Origin: Hedera helix
Taxonomy: Eukaryota > Streptophyta > Magnoliopsida > Apiales > Araliaceae
NCBI GenBank assembly: GCA_947179155.2
Contig: OX359286.1
Span: 38,184,908 to 38,248,907 of the forward strand
Length of the DNA stretch: 64,000 nt
Direction of reading: 5' to 3'
Part shown: piece by piece, positions 22,501 to 35,720 of the stretch
Layout of the letters: each line of letters opens with the position of its first letter
Numbering within the stretch: the stretch's first letter is position 1
The notes under the pieces: model-generated
What the model was told of the DNA's origin: nothing
What the model saw: the letters and a program-made list of their open reading frames with translations, nothing else
Databases searched by the model: none
Translations under genes and position numbers: made by a program

Positions 22501-25500
22501 AGTGTAAATCATGCCATGGTTCTCTTGGACAGCCAACAGTAGGCCCCTAGAAAAGTAAAAACACAGAACAGGGAAGAAAGAGAAGAGTAATTTACAAATA
22601 AAATAAATATAGAGACAGAGTGATCAAGCCATCAAGAACTTGATTCATTTCATTAAATCTCTGAAAAGTCTCTCTCTCTCAGCACTCCTAGTGAATTGAA
22701 TAAACAATGTCCAAAGATAAATATTTCATTTTAATGTAGGGAAACAGATTACATCGTGACATGATTGATATTTGATAATGAGATCTGTTCTTTTGGTGTT
22801 ACTCGTATATATCACAATCATGCGGTTACTGGCCCAAAACACCCATGTATCAGGAGAGGGGAAAAAGAAGAGACCATCATAATTGGTACAATATTAGGTC
22901 TCAAGAACTGTAAGGATTAACAGAAAGGGTTCATTAATGTTTAATTTGTATGAGAGTTGGTAATTACATATACCAAGTAATGTTTACTGTATTTTTGTAC
23001 GGGAAGGAGGAAGCCTCAAACATAAGATTCTGACTCTTTATAAGGTCCATCCACATGTCACAAACTATGCCATTTAAAGTTTTTCATTACTCTAGCACGT
23101 GTAACCAAGTCCAACTTCGCAAGTAAATCAGAAATAACTGAAGGATAAGAGTAAGAAATCTGGAAAATCTGTGGCTATAATCCAATACCAACAGAAGAAT
23201 TATTTAATTGATTATCGTAAACGTAGGATTATGATAGTAATCTTTGTGAAAGGTATGTAATGTACTAAATATAGGATGGTCTGGAGAATCATATCGCCCC
23301 ATGCATAAATCAAGACCTCCAATAAACGCTATTATCTTTCTTCTCCCAAGACCCGCATCAGCATCAACTATAACAGTTTTCTAATGGGAAACAAAATCAA
23401 AGCATACAAACAGCATATGACATGAATAGTAAAATTTTAAACTTTTATAATTCCAAAATCTCTAGGTGGTTTAACTCTCACCCAACATGACTCTAATTTC
23501 ATTATGTGTAGAAAGTGTGGGCTTTACACAGACACACCTCCATCTTTGTTCACAGAAAGTCACTGCCACAAAAGATCTTATGAATGTATCAAGCAATGGC
23601 TGTGACACCATGTGTGAATGGTCAATAGTTCCAGGTAATATAGAATTGAGGGTGACTTGGACTAAAATAAAATTTGACGAGGAAACAAAGTCCAACAGAC
23701 TGTCGATAAAAACCACTCAGTATCAAATCGAAGAGTTATCAAGGCTAGATATTTAAGTTAAATAGGTACTTAAGAAACTGAAAAATCATACATATCTATA
23801 GACAGAGTATCACAATTACCAACACTTGGCATGCATGTACATAATGTTTAAGTTGGTAAAAGTGACTCCACTTAATGTGATCAACTCATAAGATTATTGA
23901 GCACATTCTTTTTAAAAGAGATTTTTTAATTATTTTTTTTGATAAATAGAAGGTAACTTTTCTTTTTACGTTAGCAGGAAACAAAATTGAACAATAGAAA
24001 GGATTGAATTGTTTCGGATTTTATTTTTCTTCGCTTCACAAGTAAACAGAAATAACATAATCAAACATAATCCTAGTCTCCAATGAAAAAAAAAAAAGAA
24101 CATCTCTCCATCCAAAAAATTGCAGAAAGAAAAATGAAAGAAATAATATCATCCAGGGACAGGCGCAGGGGTGGGAAAGTGAGGCCCACCGCTGTTGCTA
24201 GTTTTTTTTTCTTTCTTTTTCCTTCTTTGGTCTATGCACACTTTTGTCTATGTTGCATCCCCCCCTACAACTATATTTATATATTGTCCAACACTGCAAA
24301 GGCCTATACCCACATGAGGATGGGTTTGTCTACTTTATATAGGTTTGGTCCCCACTTTATTTAGTGATTTACAATCGTTTTATAGTTTTATGTCACTATG
24401 TTTGACATACAATACTTATTTATATAATTCTCACTATATTATGTTAAATTTATATTAACTTTTTATATTTTTTTACTATATTTATTGTACCAAAGCCCCC
24501 ACTTGGTATAAATCCTGTGCCTGTCCTTGATATCATCCATTATGATAATTAACTAGATCGTCTTCCCTTCTTCCTCTGTTTCGTTTGAGGTATAATTCAT
24601 TAATAGATTTAGGATTAAGTACTCGCGTTAGATTTATGTAGAAGTGCCACAAAAACATTTAAGCCTATTAAACATTCATTTTCTTAATAATTATCTTCTT
24701 TCTCCTTCCTCTTCTTCCTTTGAACTTTCACTTTTCACCAGTTTCATTTTTCACTTCTTATTCGTAACAAAACACCAAATATTGATTTTCCTTCCAATCT
24801 TCAATGAATATGTCAATTATTAGTATCAGAAATCATCATCGAGTAAATTAATGCAAAGGAGGATCATAATTGACAAAGAAAAGATATTCACAAACCTTCT
24901 TTTGGACCCAGCTATACCCCTTTCCAGCAGATCTGGGGCACAGTAGAACTTGAACTGTAGAATTCTTAAAAAAACATCGATTATCCTCATCACAGGTATC
25001 CATGATCCCATCCTACGTGTTACAGAAAACATTAGTGCTTTAAAAGACATCTAACTTTAGTTTTAATGATACAGAGTTCAAAATTGATTGAGACATGGCC
25101 TTTAAGGAGTAGGGTTATTGAACATGAAAATATCAAGCTTTATGAACATAAATATCACAAAGAATTGCCATCAATATGATGTCACAAGGGTCAACAACCT
25201 AAAGTAGCTGTGCCTATGCTCAGACTCAGACAACAATTTAAAGACTCAAGGATTTGCTGTTGTAGGCTCTTTCTTTAATTCCTTTTTTTTTAGTACTATA
25301 CCCAAGTTTTCAGATATAGGATAGTCCCTGAATCTAGAGCCGCTTGACGACAAACAATGTAGTCTCCTACTAAGAAAATGTAAACTGATTGACATTGACT
25401 TTCAAACCCATTTAGAATTCCAGGAATTAACACTAATGCCACATTCCACTTTCTCGTGTGTTAGGATGACTTTCCTCCTTGTTTGTTTCCTACTTCCTTC

Positions 25501-26672
25501 AACTAAAAACTTTTCTTCTTTACTTTAAAACAATCACATTCTTAGAGCATTTGCCAATTGTAGATTGAGAAGCAAAATCCTTCCATCCATATAGTGACGT
25601 AAAGTTTAATTTATACTAGTTTTACCTCTCATGAAGATTCAATGCATATAAAAACATATATCCTTTACACTGCCAATTAAATTGTAATTATTGCGTTAAT
25701 TATCAATATTAGAATTTGGTTTGTCAAAATACTAGGCTTGTTTTCTAGTGGATAGGCAAAGAACAAACCAGCAATCAAATTTCTATTTCTAGAGAATAGA
25801 AAATCAGAAATTTATATATACCAAATAAAACTTGCACCTTCCAGCGACTTGATTTGAGAAGTTCACCTAACAAGCTATTTGTTGCATTAACATCATAACG
25901 AACAAGTCTAACTTTGTGGACCACAGACCATCCCGTAATGTAGATCAAATGAAGAGAGTTCTTAATAGCAACAAAAATATCGTGCCAGCACTTTCCATGC
26001 ACGTACTCTTTATCATCGTCAAGCTTCACATTCGGAAGTAAACAATCACATGAGCATCTTGATAAAGTGTAAACTTTCCACCTCTCCTAAGAGGAAAGTA
26101 TGTATCAGGAACACCTTGGCACTCGGGATCTGATCCGATGCCCCATGATAAAGAGGAAATTTATCTATCGAGGTGTACTGAATTGATATAGTCAAGACAG
26201 CTCCACGTTTATATGGCTTTCCATTTGCATTAAGAACTGGGAAGGTACCCTCAAAATTTTTTCCCCAACATATTTGATCCACAGGGCTTTCAACAACCCC
26301 TATAATTTCAGAACCGACAACATCACTGTCTTTAACTAAAAAGTGCACTTCTGCAGCATAATGCGCAACAGGAACATAAAAATGCTGCATCCAGACTGGA
26401 TTCTCACTGTCGGCAATCACATAAGTTCTAGCAATTGTAGCATTGGAAATTAAAACTGTTACATAGGGGTCACTTGCATTTTTATTAACCTTGTTTTTCC
26501 CTTCAGTTTTGCTATTAAACACGCTGCCAGTAGAATCCATGTTTGGAAGGTTCTTCACTTCTTTCACCCATATATCCAAATTCCCATGCAACAACACAAC
26601 CTTCAAAGGCTCCTTAGAGGTCTTAAATGGTATAAATTCTGATAATGAATCATCATAAAAAGGTTGGGCCAT
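19593..26672 (-). pseudogene. Phospholipase D (C2-type, delta-like) pseudogene
   Basis: Exon-like blocks match plant PLD, which hydrolyses membrane phospholipids to phosphatidic acid. They are: C2 domain, 26672 to about 25806; DGIMDTCDEDNR, 25013-24896; KTVIVDADAG, about 23383-23228; PREPWHDLHC to EAWHVQ, 22547-22297; SIDSNSVKG, about 22200-22127; NLVCGKNVLIDMSIH, 22062-21915; GANNLIPMEVALK, 21535-21378; HNTMHMMHEEIYK, 20454-20279; the second HKD motif with GSANINQ, 20157-19960; and the C-terminus ending QENLTI, 19873-19593. Lesions: frameshifts in the first block after LYH and after DAHV; loss of the segment before DGIMDT; loss of the IYTHH part of HKD motif 1; stops TAG 21958-21960 and TGA 21922-21924; frameshifts near 21435, 20300 and 19852. 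Splice borders survive, so it is a non-processed copy. It is dead as PLD unless the lesions are assembly errors. Confidence 0.9.
24154..24529. mobile_element. hAT MITE, 376 bp, with 8-bp target duplication
   Basis: The left end CAGGGACAGGCGCAGG matches the right end read inward, CAAGGACAGGCACAGG. Identical ATATCATC copies flank it at 24146-24153 and 24530-24537. The interior has a pyrimidine-rich stretch and no transposase. It lies inside an intron of the PLD pseudogene. Confidence 0.9.
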
Positions 26673-28390
26673 TTAAGCACTTTCACCAGTTCTACAATAA
26701 TACAGTTCCTTCAAACTTTAACTGAAACTGTAAAATTGGAAAAGAAGACACAAACGCACCAAACTATGAGTTACAGATTTGGCAACGTCTTCTGCCCTTT
26801 AATTGAACATACATCAAACAACTAAAACACAACTGAGAGAATGGCCAGAAAAGAACTACACAGTATCAAAATTCGACTCTATGATAGAACCCAGTTCATA
26901 AAAATTGACAAGTAACTTGTTCATGATCGCTAGAGAGAAAAAATTGACACAAAAAAGGATCTGGTTTAGAGCTTAGATAGCAAGAAATTACCAGCATTTT
27001 GGATAACAAAGCTGGATAAGCCAATGCAAGAAGTACCCAGGTGATCAGTTAAGCTGAATGGCCACAGAAAAAACATCTGGGATTGGATTGGAATCTGGGT
27101 ATCGCGATTGATGGAGGTCGAATGGATAAAAGTCTTGCCAGCCTGGAATATGCAGAAAATATGGGAATGAAAATGGGCGTTGAGATAGTAAGAATTTTGC
27201 CATGGGATGAGAAATTTTAGGTTTCGTTTAGTGTGGCGAGAGGGGTGGAAGATTGATGAAGACCCCTTGATCTCCATCACAATTCAAAATAGTAGTTTGG
27301 GACTTGAAACGCTAATATCTTGAGATATGGATGAGTCATGGCGGCCAATTTCTTGAGAACAGTTCGTAATTTATATGGAGAGAGTAGGGAGTAATTTTAT
27401 CATGGCAAAAACTCCCGCGACAATGTAATTGTTTTCATTCGGACAAATATATCTTATTTTATTTTAATGATAAAAATTAAGAACACACTTATTTAAAATA
27501 AAAGTCACCCTTACCGCTGGGGTGAGGTCGACCTCCGAACGGTACGTGGGACCGGTTTTTGCCTCATACAACCCAGCCCAACTGGGGAATTCATATTTAT
27601 ATTTTTTTAAATTACTACCAACCCTGTAAATAGTGTTTTCATTATAATATAAATAAATAACTAATATCATAATTAAAACATTTAATTAATAGTATAATTA
27701 AAATATTAAATTTACATTATAATTAAAAAACGAGTGGAATGCAGATTTTGAGAAATTTCCTTAAATATTGTGAACTAGAAACTATAGAAGTTTTTAGAAA
27801 ATTTATTAGAGGAATGTTTTTAAGAAAAATAATTTGTTCTTGTATATTCCTACCAGTTTTCCAAATAAATCCCGCAATTATATATAATTCAAAAAAATAT
27901 GTGAGTGATTCATACGCAACGTCTTCTTTTTTTCAACAGTTCTACTAATTACTAATTGATATGTTTCCAGAAATAATACTGAAAAGCTGATTTCAAAAGC
28001 ATTGAACTTATAACTTGTGGGATAGAAGCTCAAACAATCACCACAAAATATTAGAAGCTGGAAGCTAGAAGGTGAAGCAAAAAAGCTGTTTGGTAAACAG
28101 GGCCATAATAGAGGGAGAATCCCACAAGTAATCTGTTAGAAAGTTTTCTCCTTTCCAAAGGTAGAAATCTACAACCTCCTATATGTATAATAATAACATC
28201 ATTCAAAAGCCTTATATATTACATTTTCAAAGCTGATTCCGGATTTACCTAACTACCAGCTTGACTTCCTGGCTTTAACAATTGTAGGGCAGTAGTAAAA
28301 CTTGGAGGTTATACAATAGCTATATCAACATCATTAAGTACATTCTCCTTGATTTGTCAATGATCTTCACAAGAAAATAAACTGGTGTTA
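26673..28390. other. Spacer between the PLD pseudogene and KNAT7
   Basis: 26673-27290 was probably the 5' leader/promoter side of the PLD copy. At about 27505-27600 there is a GC-rich island (ACCGCTGGGGTGAGGTCGAC...CCCAGCCCAACTGGGG) that stands out from the AT-rich surroundings and that I cannot assign; it may be a transposon remnant. 28130-28390 is the probable 3' UTR region of KNAT7. Confidence 0.4.
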
Positions 28391-31300
28391 CTATCTTTTA
28401 CGCTTGGACTTGAGAGCTGTCACTGAACTCGAGTTGCTGTGCCAGTTGCGCTTCCTTTGGTTGATGAACCAATTGTTTATTTGCTTTAGCTGCAAGCCCG
28501 TGTCCTCCACGAGCTTTGCCTTGTCATCTTCCTGCACGGATAGCAGATTATTCAAGCTTAAAACAGAACTCTATACCATAAAATTGATGTTCAAGTTGTA
28601 GACTGATTAAGTGCAGGTGTATATATAGGTCATAATTTGATAGAGAGTACAACTATTATATTCATAGATTAAACAAATTTATGTAACATAAAAAGGGACG
28701 TGAGGGATCTAACTGAAAATGAAAGCATTTTACAGAATTGTATTTAGTTATTCAGATTAGTTAGTTTGCTTACCGTTGGGTAAGGCCACTTTGAATGTTG
28801 CTGCCACCATTCCTTCAGCACTGAAGTTGTGTCACCAGGTAGTTTACCTGCCCTTCTTTTTCTCAAGATTTCTTCTCTAACATCTTCAATTTTCGACCTG
28901 AATCCCTGCAAATCAATGAATAATCTTAGTAAGCTTCACAGTTTGACATTAAACAAGAGTCTATAAACTAGAATCCTTTACATCTCATGGTTAGATATGA
29001 GAAACAGGATTTCAACTTCCAAGCAACAAGTACTAACACAAAAGATGCATTGTTCTGTATCAAAACTTCTTTATTTTTTTGTCACAAAACTTCTCCATTT
29101 TACACAATCAGCAATGTATTAGTAGTAATTAAGGTCCTTTATTTTAGAAGATAACCTGTTTCAGCTCGATCTTCAGTTCTTGTCTAACCCTCTCCATAAG
29201 AGACCTTTCCGATTCTGTTGGAAGAAGGGGACCAAATCCCATCATGTCATGAGCATCACTACCGGATTGATCTAAAGAGAAATCCATCTGCAGTTCATCC
29301 TCATCATCTGACATAGTTGCTCCCGTTCCTTCGCTTAGAGATACTCCTGCAAAGATGTATTGTTTCAACATTCAAGAAGGCTCGCTAAAATTCCACAGCT
29401 TGTTATTTAAGATGAAGAGGTATGATCAAGTATTTACCCTAACAATTTCTTTCTAAATTAATACTTGTCAATTCTGATCTTTTATCAAGACAGAAAGGAG
29501 TCACACGAGGTACTTTCCTTCATGTACCATATTTTGGTGCATTGAAACTTGAAAAACAGCAAGAGGAAGCAGGTACTCGTGAAATTAGATACAATCTTGC
29601 CATTCAAACTCTCTATCTTGCAATTAAAGCTAATTAGAAGGCAATATTCTGCTACATTGGGAGGATCTGAAATGGCAAGATTGGTATTATAAAATGCATG
29701 CGGTTATGTGATGTTTCATTTATTACCTGAATCCTTGGTCCAACCAGGTTTCAAAGCAAAGATCATTGCATGAATATAAAGGAATCTCCATGTGTGTTGA
29801 AGTCTTCAACACAATTAGACGAAACATAGACCAATTATTTCTATGTCAAAGTCATTAAATACTTTTAATTATTGTACATGGAAATCTTTACATACTGTTT
29901 CATGAAGACATGCATGAACCAAAAAAATAGAAATCATCACAGGCAAAAATCCTGAGTCCCCCCGCCCCCCTCCCCCCTCCCCTTTTGAAGCTTTTAATAT
30001 AGTCTAAACTCCCAGAGGCATTATCATGAACCTCATGGATAGTACCTTTAATTAATTTGAGATTTGAGATCACCATGCTTGTGATAAATCTGTAATCAAA
30101 GTTACAGCAACATATCTTTAATTAAGGGATTCCAAAATATTCATATGTCGAGATCAAAGTGTTAACCTGGATACCCACGACCACAGGTGGCGGATTCAGA
30201 ATTTGAATTCAATGTAGGCAAAATAATTTTTTTATATATAAAATAATTAGAGTGAAGAAAATAAAATTTAAATACAATATACTTTCTTCATTTCAAAATT
30301 TAAAATATATATTTAAAATGAGGAGTACTTTTAAAAATAACTTTATATTCACAAATGTGACATTAATATCAACTAAAAATTTGTTTGCGAGTATTTTAAA
30401 GGACGAAAAAGAAAAGACAAAAAAAAAAAAAAAATTGGCTACTTTTTTTGCAAAATTTTCACTTAAAAAGAAGGGCTAGATTTGGAAAAAAAAAAGAAAG
30501 TCTTAAGTAAATCTTTTGTAGTCTCTACATTACTTTTTGTCTACAAAATTGAGAAGATTTTAATATAAGAATAAAGTGATAATCTATACTTAAAAGTTTA
30601 ATTTCTTTTTTTCCCTTTATATATATATGTAGAATGCATTTTCCAATAAAAAAAACTAAACATGGCCTGTAATAAGGTTTTTTAGCTCATAGTCTAAAGG
30701 GATGAAACTTGTTTACAAATAAAATGAAAAAGATAACCCCAAATTATGTTTTGGCATAAATCACTTGGATAGAAAATGCTAATAAAGTATGTGAGCCTCT
30801 CTCCAATAGATAGAAGATGAGGAAAAGCACAGAAGGCATTTATAAGGAAATGAAGATACATGCTCGATTAGTTTTCACCCCACATTTTTATCTGAAACTG
30901 CTCCTCAGCAAATACCTCAATAACCATGATGACCTAAGACTAATGCATAGCCTTTCATTAATGCATATATATTATATATGGGGTGCACCAGAAAATTTTC
31001 ATATTAGGCTGCAACTGAACTAAACTATATATAAATTTCTCAGGGTTTTGACTTGTTAAAAGCTCAGATCAGCTCATCCATCATAAAGTATATATAAACA
31101 AGTTGAGTTTAAAAATATAAAAAAATTAAATCATTAACCAGTACCGAGTTTACACAGTAATGAGTTTGGCTTGTCTCATTAACTAAATGACCTAAGTTTG
31201 AGTAATATAGTATTCTTTGTTGGGTTCATTAACGTACATGAACAATTTTTTAGATGAACCATATGTGATGTCCAATGTTTAGTCATTTTCTTGAAATTTC

Positions 31301-32927
31301 ATTTAATTAAAATTCCATCATATTTAATGAACTTTTCTTTCAAATATTCTCTCATTTTGATAAAACTTTGTTGCATGTGCCTGTAAAAATTAACTAAAAA
31401 CTTTTGAAGATCAGGCATGCATGCATGCAATTCATGAACTTTTCAACATTTATAAACTTTTAGCTGGTAAACTCAAGTTAATTAAACTTGGATTTTAGGC
31501 ATTCTTAGCTCAGAGCTTTTTTACAAGCTGACTATGCCATGAATTATTATTATAATATTTAATATCATGTCATTTGAGACCAAAAATTTAAGACATCTAG
31601 TATTATACTAACACAAAAGTAGTTAAAGTAATTAGCCAATTATCAATCTCCTGCTTAATTTAGAACAATCCCACTTCTGAGTACTGACTTTGTAAGGTAC
31701 TTTCCCAGCATCTTCACAGTAAACCCTAATACATCAAGTAGAATCCAGCAAAGAAATATCATGCATTCCCTAATTATACGAAAACCTAAGGTAATTTAAG
31801 AATGATTAGAATATATAAGGGCATGATTTTTACAAACCAAATGGCAAATTTCACTTTAATCTTAGCAGTTGGTCTTGTCGTTGGTTCATTGTCACTCTTC
31901 CCTTTCCTGCTGGATCAACCCAACTAACTCAGCTCTCTCTCCTCCCACCCCCCACCGCACTATAAACTAGAATTTCTTGGTAGGTCCCCCTACACCCAAC
32001 TCTTAGTACAATTACAAAAGCTTAAAAGAAACCACAAATTGCTTTCTTACCTTTCCTTCCAACCAAAAGCATCGATTAGGCATCAAAATAATGTGAATAA
32101 ATATAAAAAATGATATTAATTTGCACTCCAAATTTTGCCAACTATTAAGCTTCGCTGTAAAATTAAAATGATGCGTATTTTTTTTACATTGAAACACAAA
32201 TGGAGAAATTTTAAGGGCAAAAGCATTTCCTTAAACAAAAGATTCAATTTCTACCCAGAACAAAAGGACATAATATAATTTCTTAAGCAATTAGGTACAC
32301 CATACAGTATAATATGATATGATCTCCATGCACAAGATAATGATTATATATAACTCCCTCAGTTTTCTAAATTTAGAGTCACATTTAACTTTTTAACTTT
32401 TATATGTGAAATCTTAAAATTCAATATTTATATAAATATATGTAATGTTAGTACAAACAATCATGACTATCGTAAATTAATTAAAAGATATACTATTAAG
32501 TACCCACCATTTGTTGCTATCAAAATTTAAATAAATTAATATCAATTTTAAACTTTTAAAATTTCAAATCAACAACTCTAAAAAATAAAAATATGTCTTT
32601 AATTTTAAAAAATAGAGTCTTATATTTTTGAATATTTATATTTTTTCTAGACAGAGAAAAAGAGAGGAGAAAGGAAGGAATGAGAAGAGAGGAGATGGCT
32701 AATTACCAGTTAGAGCTTGCAAGTTCTGTTCAATATCCCGGCAAGCCATGACAGCCTCAACAGCATGGACTCTGACATGTTGCTGAAGTTGTTCTTTAAA
32801 AGAACATAAAACTAACAAGTACTGTGCCTGTAGATAGTAGCACATACATACATATATACATACATGTTAACCCCACAAATTAATATATAAAAACTCTATC
32901 TAGTCTACTAATTAATTAACAGACAAC

Positions 32928-32961
<34 letters not shown>

Positions 32962-33311
32962 CAAAAAAATAAAAATAAAAATCAAACTTTGTAATTAAAG
33001 ACTAAATTAACTACCAGGAAATTGTCTAACTCTTGCCTCTCATGAGGAGAGAGAGAATGATTATGATTATGGTGTGATGAGGCATAAGACCGAAGAAGAT
33101 GGTGAGATTGAGTGAGCTGAGCGTCAATAAGTGGCAGCTGATCAATAGGGGTGGCCACACGGAGGCACGCCACGTGGGCGGCCAGAAGCTGCTCATATAG
33201 AGGGTGGCTGGCGATCTCCGCCTTAAGCTGATGGTGCTGCTCGCCGGAAAGATCACCCAAACCACCAAGTCCACCACTAGTACCCATCATGCCCAGAACT
33301 TGATTTTGCAT
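28391..33311 (-). CDS. KNAT7: Class II KNOX homeodomain transcription factor, KNAT7-type, 293 aa
   Basis: Five exons (minus): 33311-33015, 32827-32707, 29346-29156, 28905-28774, 28531-28391; in-frame sum 882 bp. The protein begins MQNQVLGMMGTSGG. The KNOX1 part has HPLYEQLLAAHVACLRVATP (about residues 36-55), and KNOX2 runs from about residue 96 (LDNFLAQYLLVLCSFKEQL). GATMSDDEDELQMDFS and GFGPLLPTESERSLMERVRQ are KNAT7 hallmarks. The ELK region follows, then a TALE homeodomain with the Pro-Tyr-Pro loop at 244-246 and the recognition helix WFINQRKRNW at 268-277; the end KSKRKR is basic. Family knowledge: a nuclear regulator, mostly repressor, of secondary-wall and seed-coat mucilage genes, pairing with BELL, OFP and MYB proteins. 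Intron 2 is 3.36 kb. No lesion was seen. Confidence 0.96.
30183..30480. mobile_element. Possible hAT end and AT-rich remnant in KNAT7 intron 2
   Basis: CAGGTGGCGGATTCAGAATTTG at about 30184 resembles the CAGTGGCGGA hAT terminus seen at 19558. No matching right end or 8-bp duplication was found, so this is at most a truncated copy. Confidence 0.35.
32351..32650. mobile_element. Probable degraded Tc1/mariner MITE in KNAT7 intron 2
   Basis: AACTCCCTCAGTTTTCTAAATTTAGAGTCACATTTAAC at the left and TTAAAAAATAGAGTCTTATATTTTTG near the right form loose inverted arms, typical of old Stowaway-like copies. The right terminus and TA duplication are not clear. Confidence 0.4.
32931..32958. repeat. (AT)n microsatellite in KNAT7 intron 1
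   Basis: About 14 AT repeats lie 57 bp from the exon 1 donor side, inside the 187-bp first intron. Confidence 0.9.
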
Positions 33312-33828
33312 TTTTCAAATTAATTAGCCCAAAAAAGCAAGAGTTTTTTTCTTTCACTTTGGTGTGTGTATATATTTATTTATGCTTTATGAAATGAATG
33401 AATGATCAGAAGAGTACAGAGTGGTAAATGGTGGAAGAAAGACCATGTGAACAAAAGGGTTTGTAGAGAAAGAAAAAATATGACTTGGGTTTGAGTTTTA
33501 GGACCACAAATATGATGATGATGAATGCATATAGATATATAGAGAGAAATGAAGCAGATAGTTTCCTTGATATTGGTGTAAAAGAAGAGAGCCCCTTATA
33601 TCGGGATCTGAGACGCTACTTTCAGCTCCAATCGGTATGCCTACAGATTTTAACTAAGGCAGAGAAAAAAAATAAAGATGCAGCTATATGCAGGCTAAAA
33701 ACAGATATTATTAGTAAAGAGGAGAGAGAAAAAGGGTTGTTGTTCTTCAGCTTTTCATTGCTTTTGTTTTTCAGTTTTTGAGGACCTTGAAAAAAGAGTT
33801 CATCAAATAACACAGAGTGATAGAGGGA

Positions 33829-33844
33829 GAGAGAGAGAGAGAGA
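33829..33844. repeat. (GA)n microsatellite upstream of KNAT7
   Basis: A GAGAGAGAGAGAGAGA run within a purine-rich segment (33820-33855), about 520 bp from the KNAT7 start codon on its promoter side. GA/TC tracts are common in plant leaders and promoters; a role here is not shown. Confidence 0.85.
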
Positions 33845-35424
33845 GTCAGAGAGCTATAGAATCATTACTTTGACGGGGGAGTAAGAGATTTTAGGGCAGG
33901 AGATCACAGATAAAGCTGCATCTATGGCCTGGCATTTGGATTTCATATTTTTATTTTTAATTTTCAATTAACTCAAGTCAATATTGGGTTTATGGTTGGG
34001 TTAGGTGATACTAATCTTGGGTTAGGAGAAAATATTAAGAGCTTTTTGTGCAAGATAATCAATTAATTCTATACTCTATCATTTTCAAAATTAAAGATAA
34101 ATTTACAAAACGACTACTTTTAAAAATAATTTTATATTTTTAAATATAATCTTAGTATTAACTAGTAATTCAGTTGTGATGCTTTGATATTAAAAATAAT
34201 AATAATAAATAATTATAAATATCATATCATTTTATAGTTATAAAATAAAAATTTATCTCTAATTTTAAAATAAAATAAAAATATATATTTTTAATTTTAA
34301 AACAGAGGAGTATTATTAATTTTAAGACATTTGACTCGTGCATCCCACTAATGTGCATAAATTGTAAATGAAGCATGACAAACTTGGCTTGAGGCTACCT
34401 TCATCTACCTTTATTATTTATTTATTTATTATGAATAATCAAACTTAAATTAAATATATGTCTAGTTTGGTGCATGATAGTAAACTCTATTAATAATTTC
34501 CTCCTTATTTGTTAAAGGTTGTTAAGACTCACCTAACTATTCATATGCCTTGTAACATGCCAACATCGATTGTCTTTGATTAGCAGAATAATCTTGGATT
34601 ATTTAAATATTTACAAGATTTAAATAATAGCCTTACTATAATAAAACACAAGAGAATTTATTTTTATTTTTCTTTCTTATATAATTCTATATATCTTCCT
34701 TTTTTCTCTACGACAAATAATTGGTCGTCGTCATTCAGTGTCACTCTCCTTGTTAGTTGGTATCCCATTTAATTACTTATATGCCAGTATACATCTTAAT
34801 ACTACCGATCATCTTCACATAATTAAACACATAAGATATAAAATCTTCATTCTGATAAATTTATTAATTTATAATATTTTTAAAATATTTTTTAATAATT
34901 ATATTAATTAAAATTAAATAATAAATTAATATTAAGTTTAGAAGGTCAAATTAAGTAGAGCCCCCCGCCCCGAAAGAAGAGAAAGGTCTAACCATAATCA
35001 CAAACGTACGTTTTAAACAGTTATTATTATATATAATTAGAATAAGAAAATATTCCGTATCTTGTTGGCCAGTAATTAAGAAAGTCGGCTGAGGGTTGAG
35101 CTGTCGTTATGCCTGCCACTCCTTTCCTTTCCTTTCCTTGAGCTGCTTCTACGTTTTTGGACCTCACCCAACTGAAACCAAGCAACACCTATACCACCAG
35201 CTCCATTCTTTTTAATTAAGCTCAACCCACAAAAATTAAGTCTTATTTTAGTCTTAAATTTAGAATTAAAACTTATTATTGATAAAACTTTGGAAAAAAA
35301 ACTAGTTATTCTCTAAAGAGTCGTGTTATATATGTTTATTTTGCATACAATTTATCTAGTAGAAACAGATCACAAAATAAATATTATCTGCTACTTTTGC
35401 GGCATTTAACAAAGACCAAAATAC

Positions 35425-35720
35425 ATATTTCAGTTTAAAGTAGTAGGAATTTTGAGTTTTACACTTTAATATTTAAAACGTATCTAATTGTATCTTTAAA
35501 ATACTTTTTTCGCTTAAAAAATATAGTTTACACCTAAAATTGGAGGTATATTTTTTTTAACGGAAAGAATTTTGGGGTGCATTTTGTCCAATAAAAAGCT
35601 TTAAAAGTTACATTTTGTCTGATGAAATTTTTTTTATGGTGAATTTAGATACGTTTTAAATATTATAACGTGAAAATTCAAAAAAAAATATAATTTTGAG
35701 GTCCAATAGGTACTTTAATT
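35425..35720. mobile_element. Palindromic MITE-like element, family member 1
   Basis: The left arm GGAATTTTGAGTTTTACACT and the following TTAATATTTAAAACGTATCT are mirrored at the right by AGATACGTTTTAAATATTAT and ACGTGAAAATTC. The interior repeats 'CATTTTGTC' in both halves. A related copy is at about 53075-53380, which supports a mobile family. Exact ends are uncertain by tens of bases. Confidence 0.65.

Noticed and set aside
23487..23756. 89-codon plus-strand frame inside the PLD pseudogene intron
   Set aside because: No family resemblance; on the antisense strand of the pseudogene.
30183..30480. Complete hAT element in KNAT7 intron 2
   Set aside because: Only a left-end-like sequence was found; no right end or 8-bp duplication, so only a low-confidence remnant is listed.
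33026..33277. Minus-strand reading frame of 83 codons
   Set aside because: It is a frame shadow of KNAT7 exon 1, which carries the KNOX1 signature.
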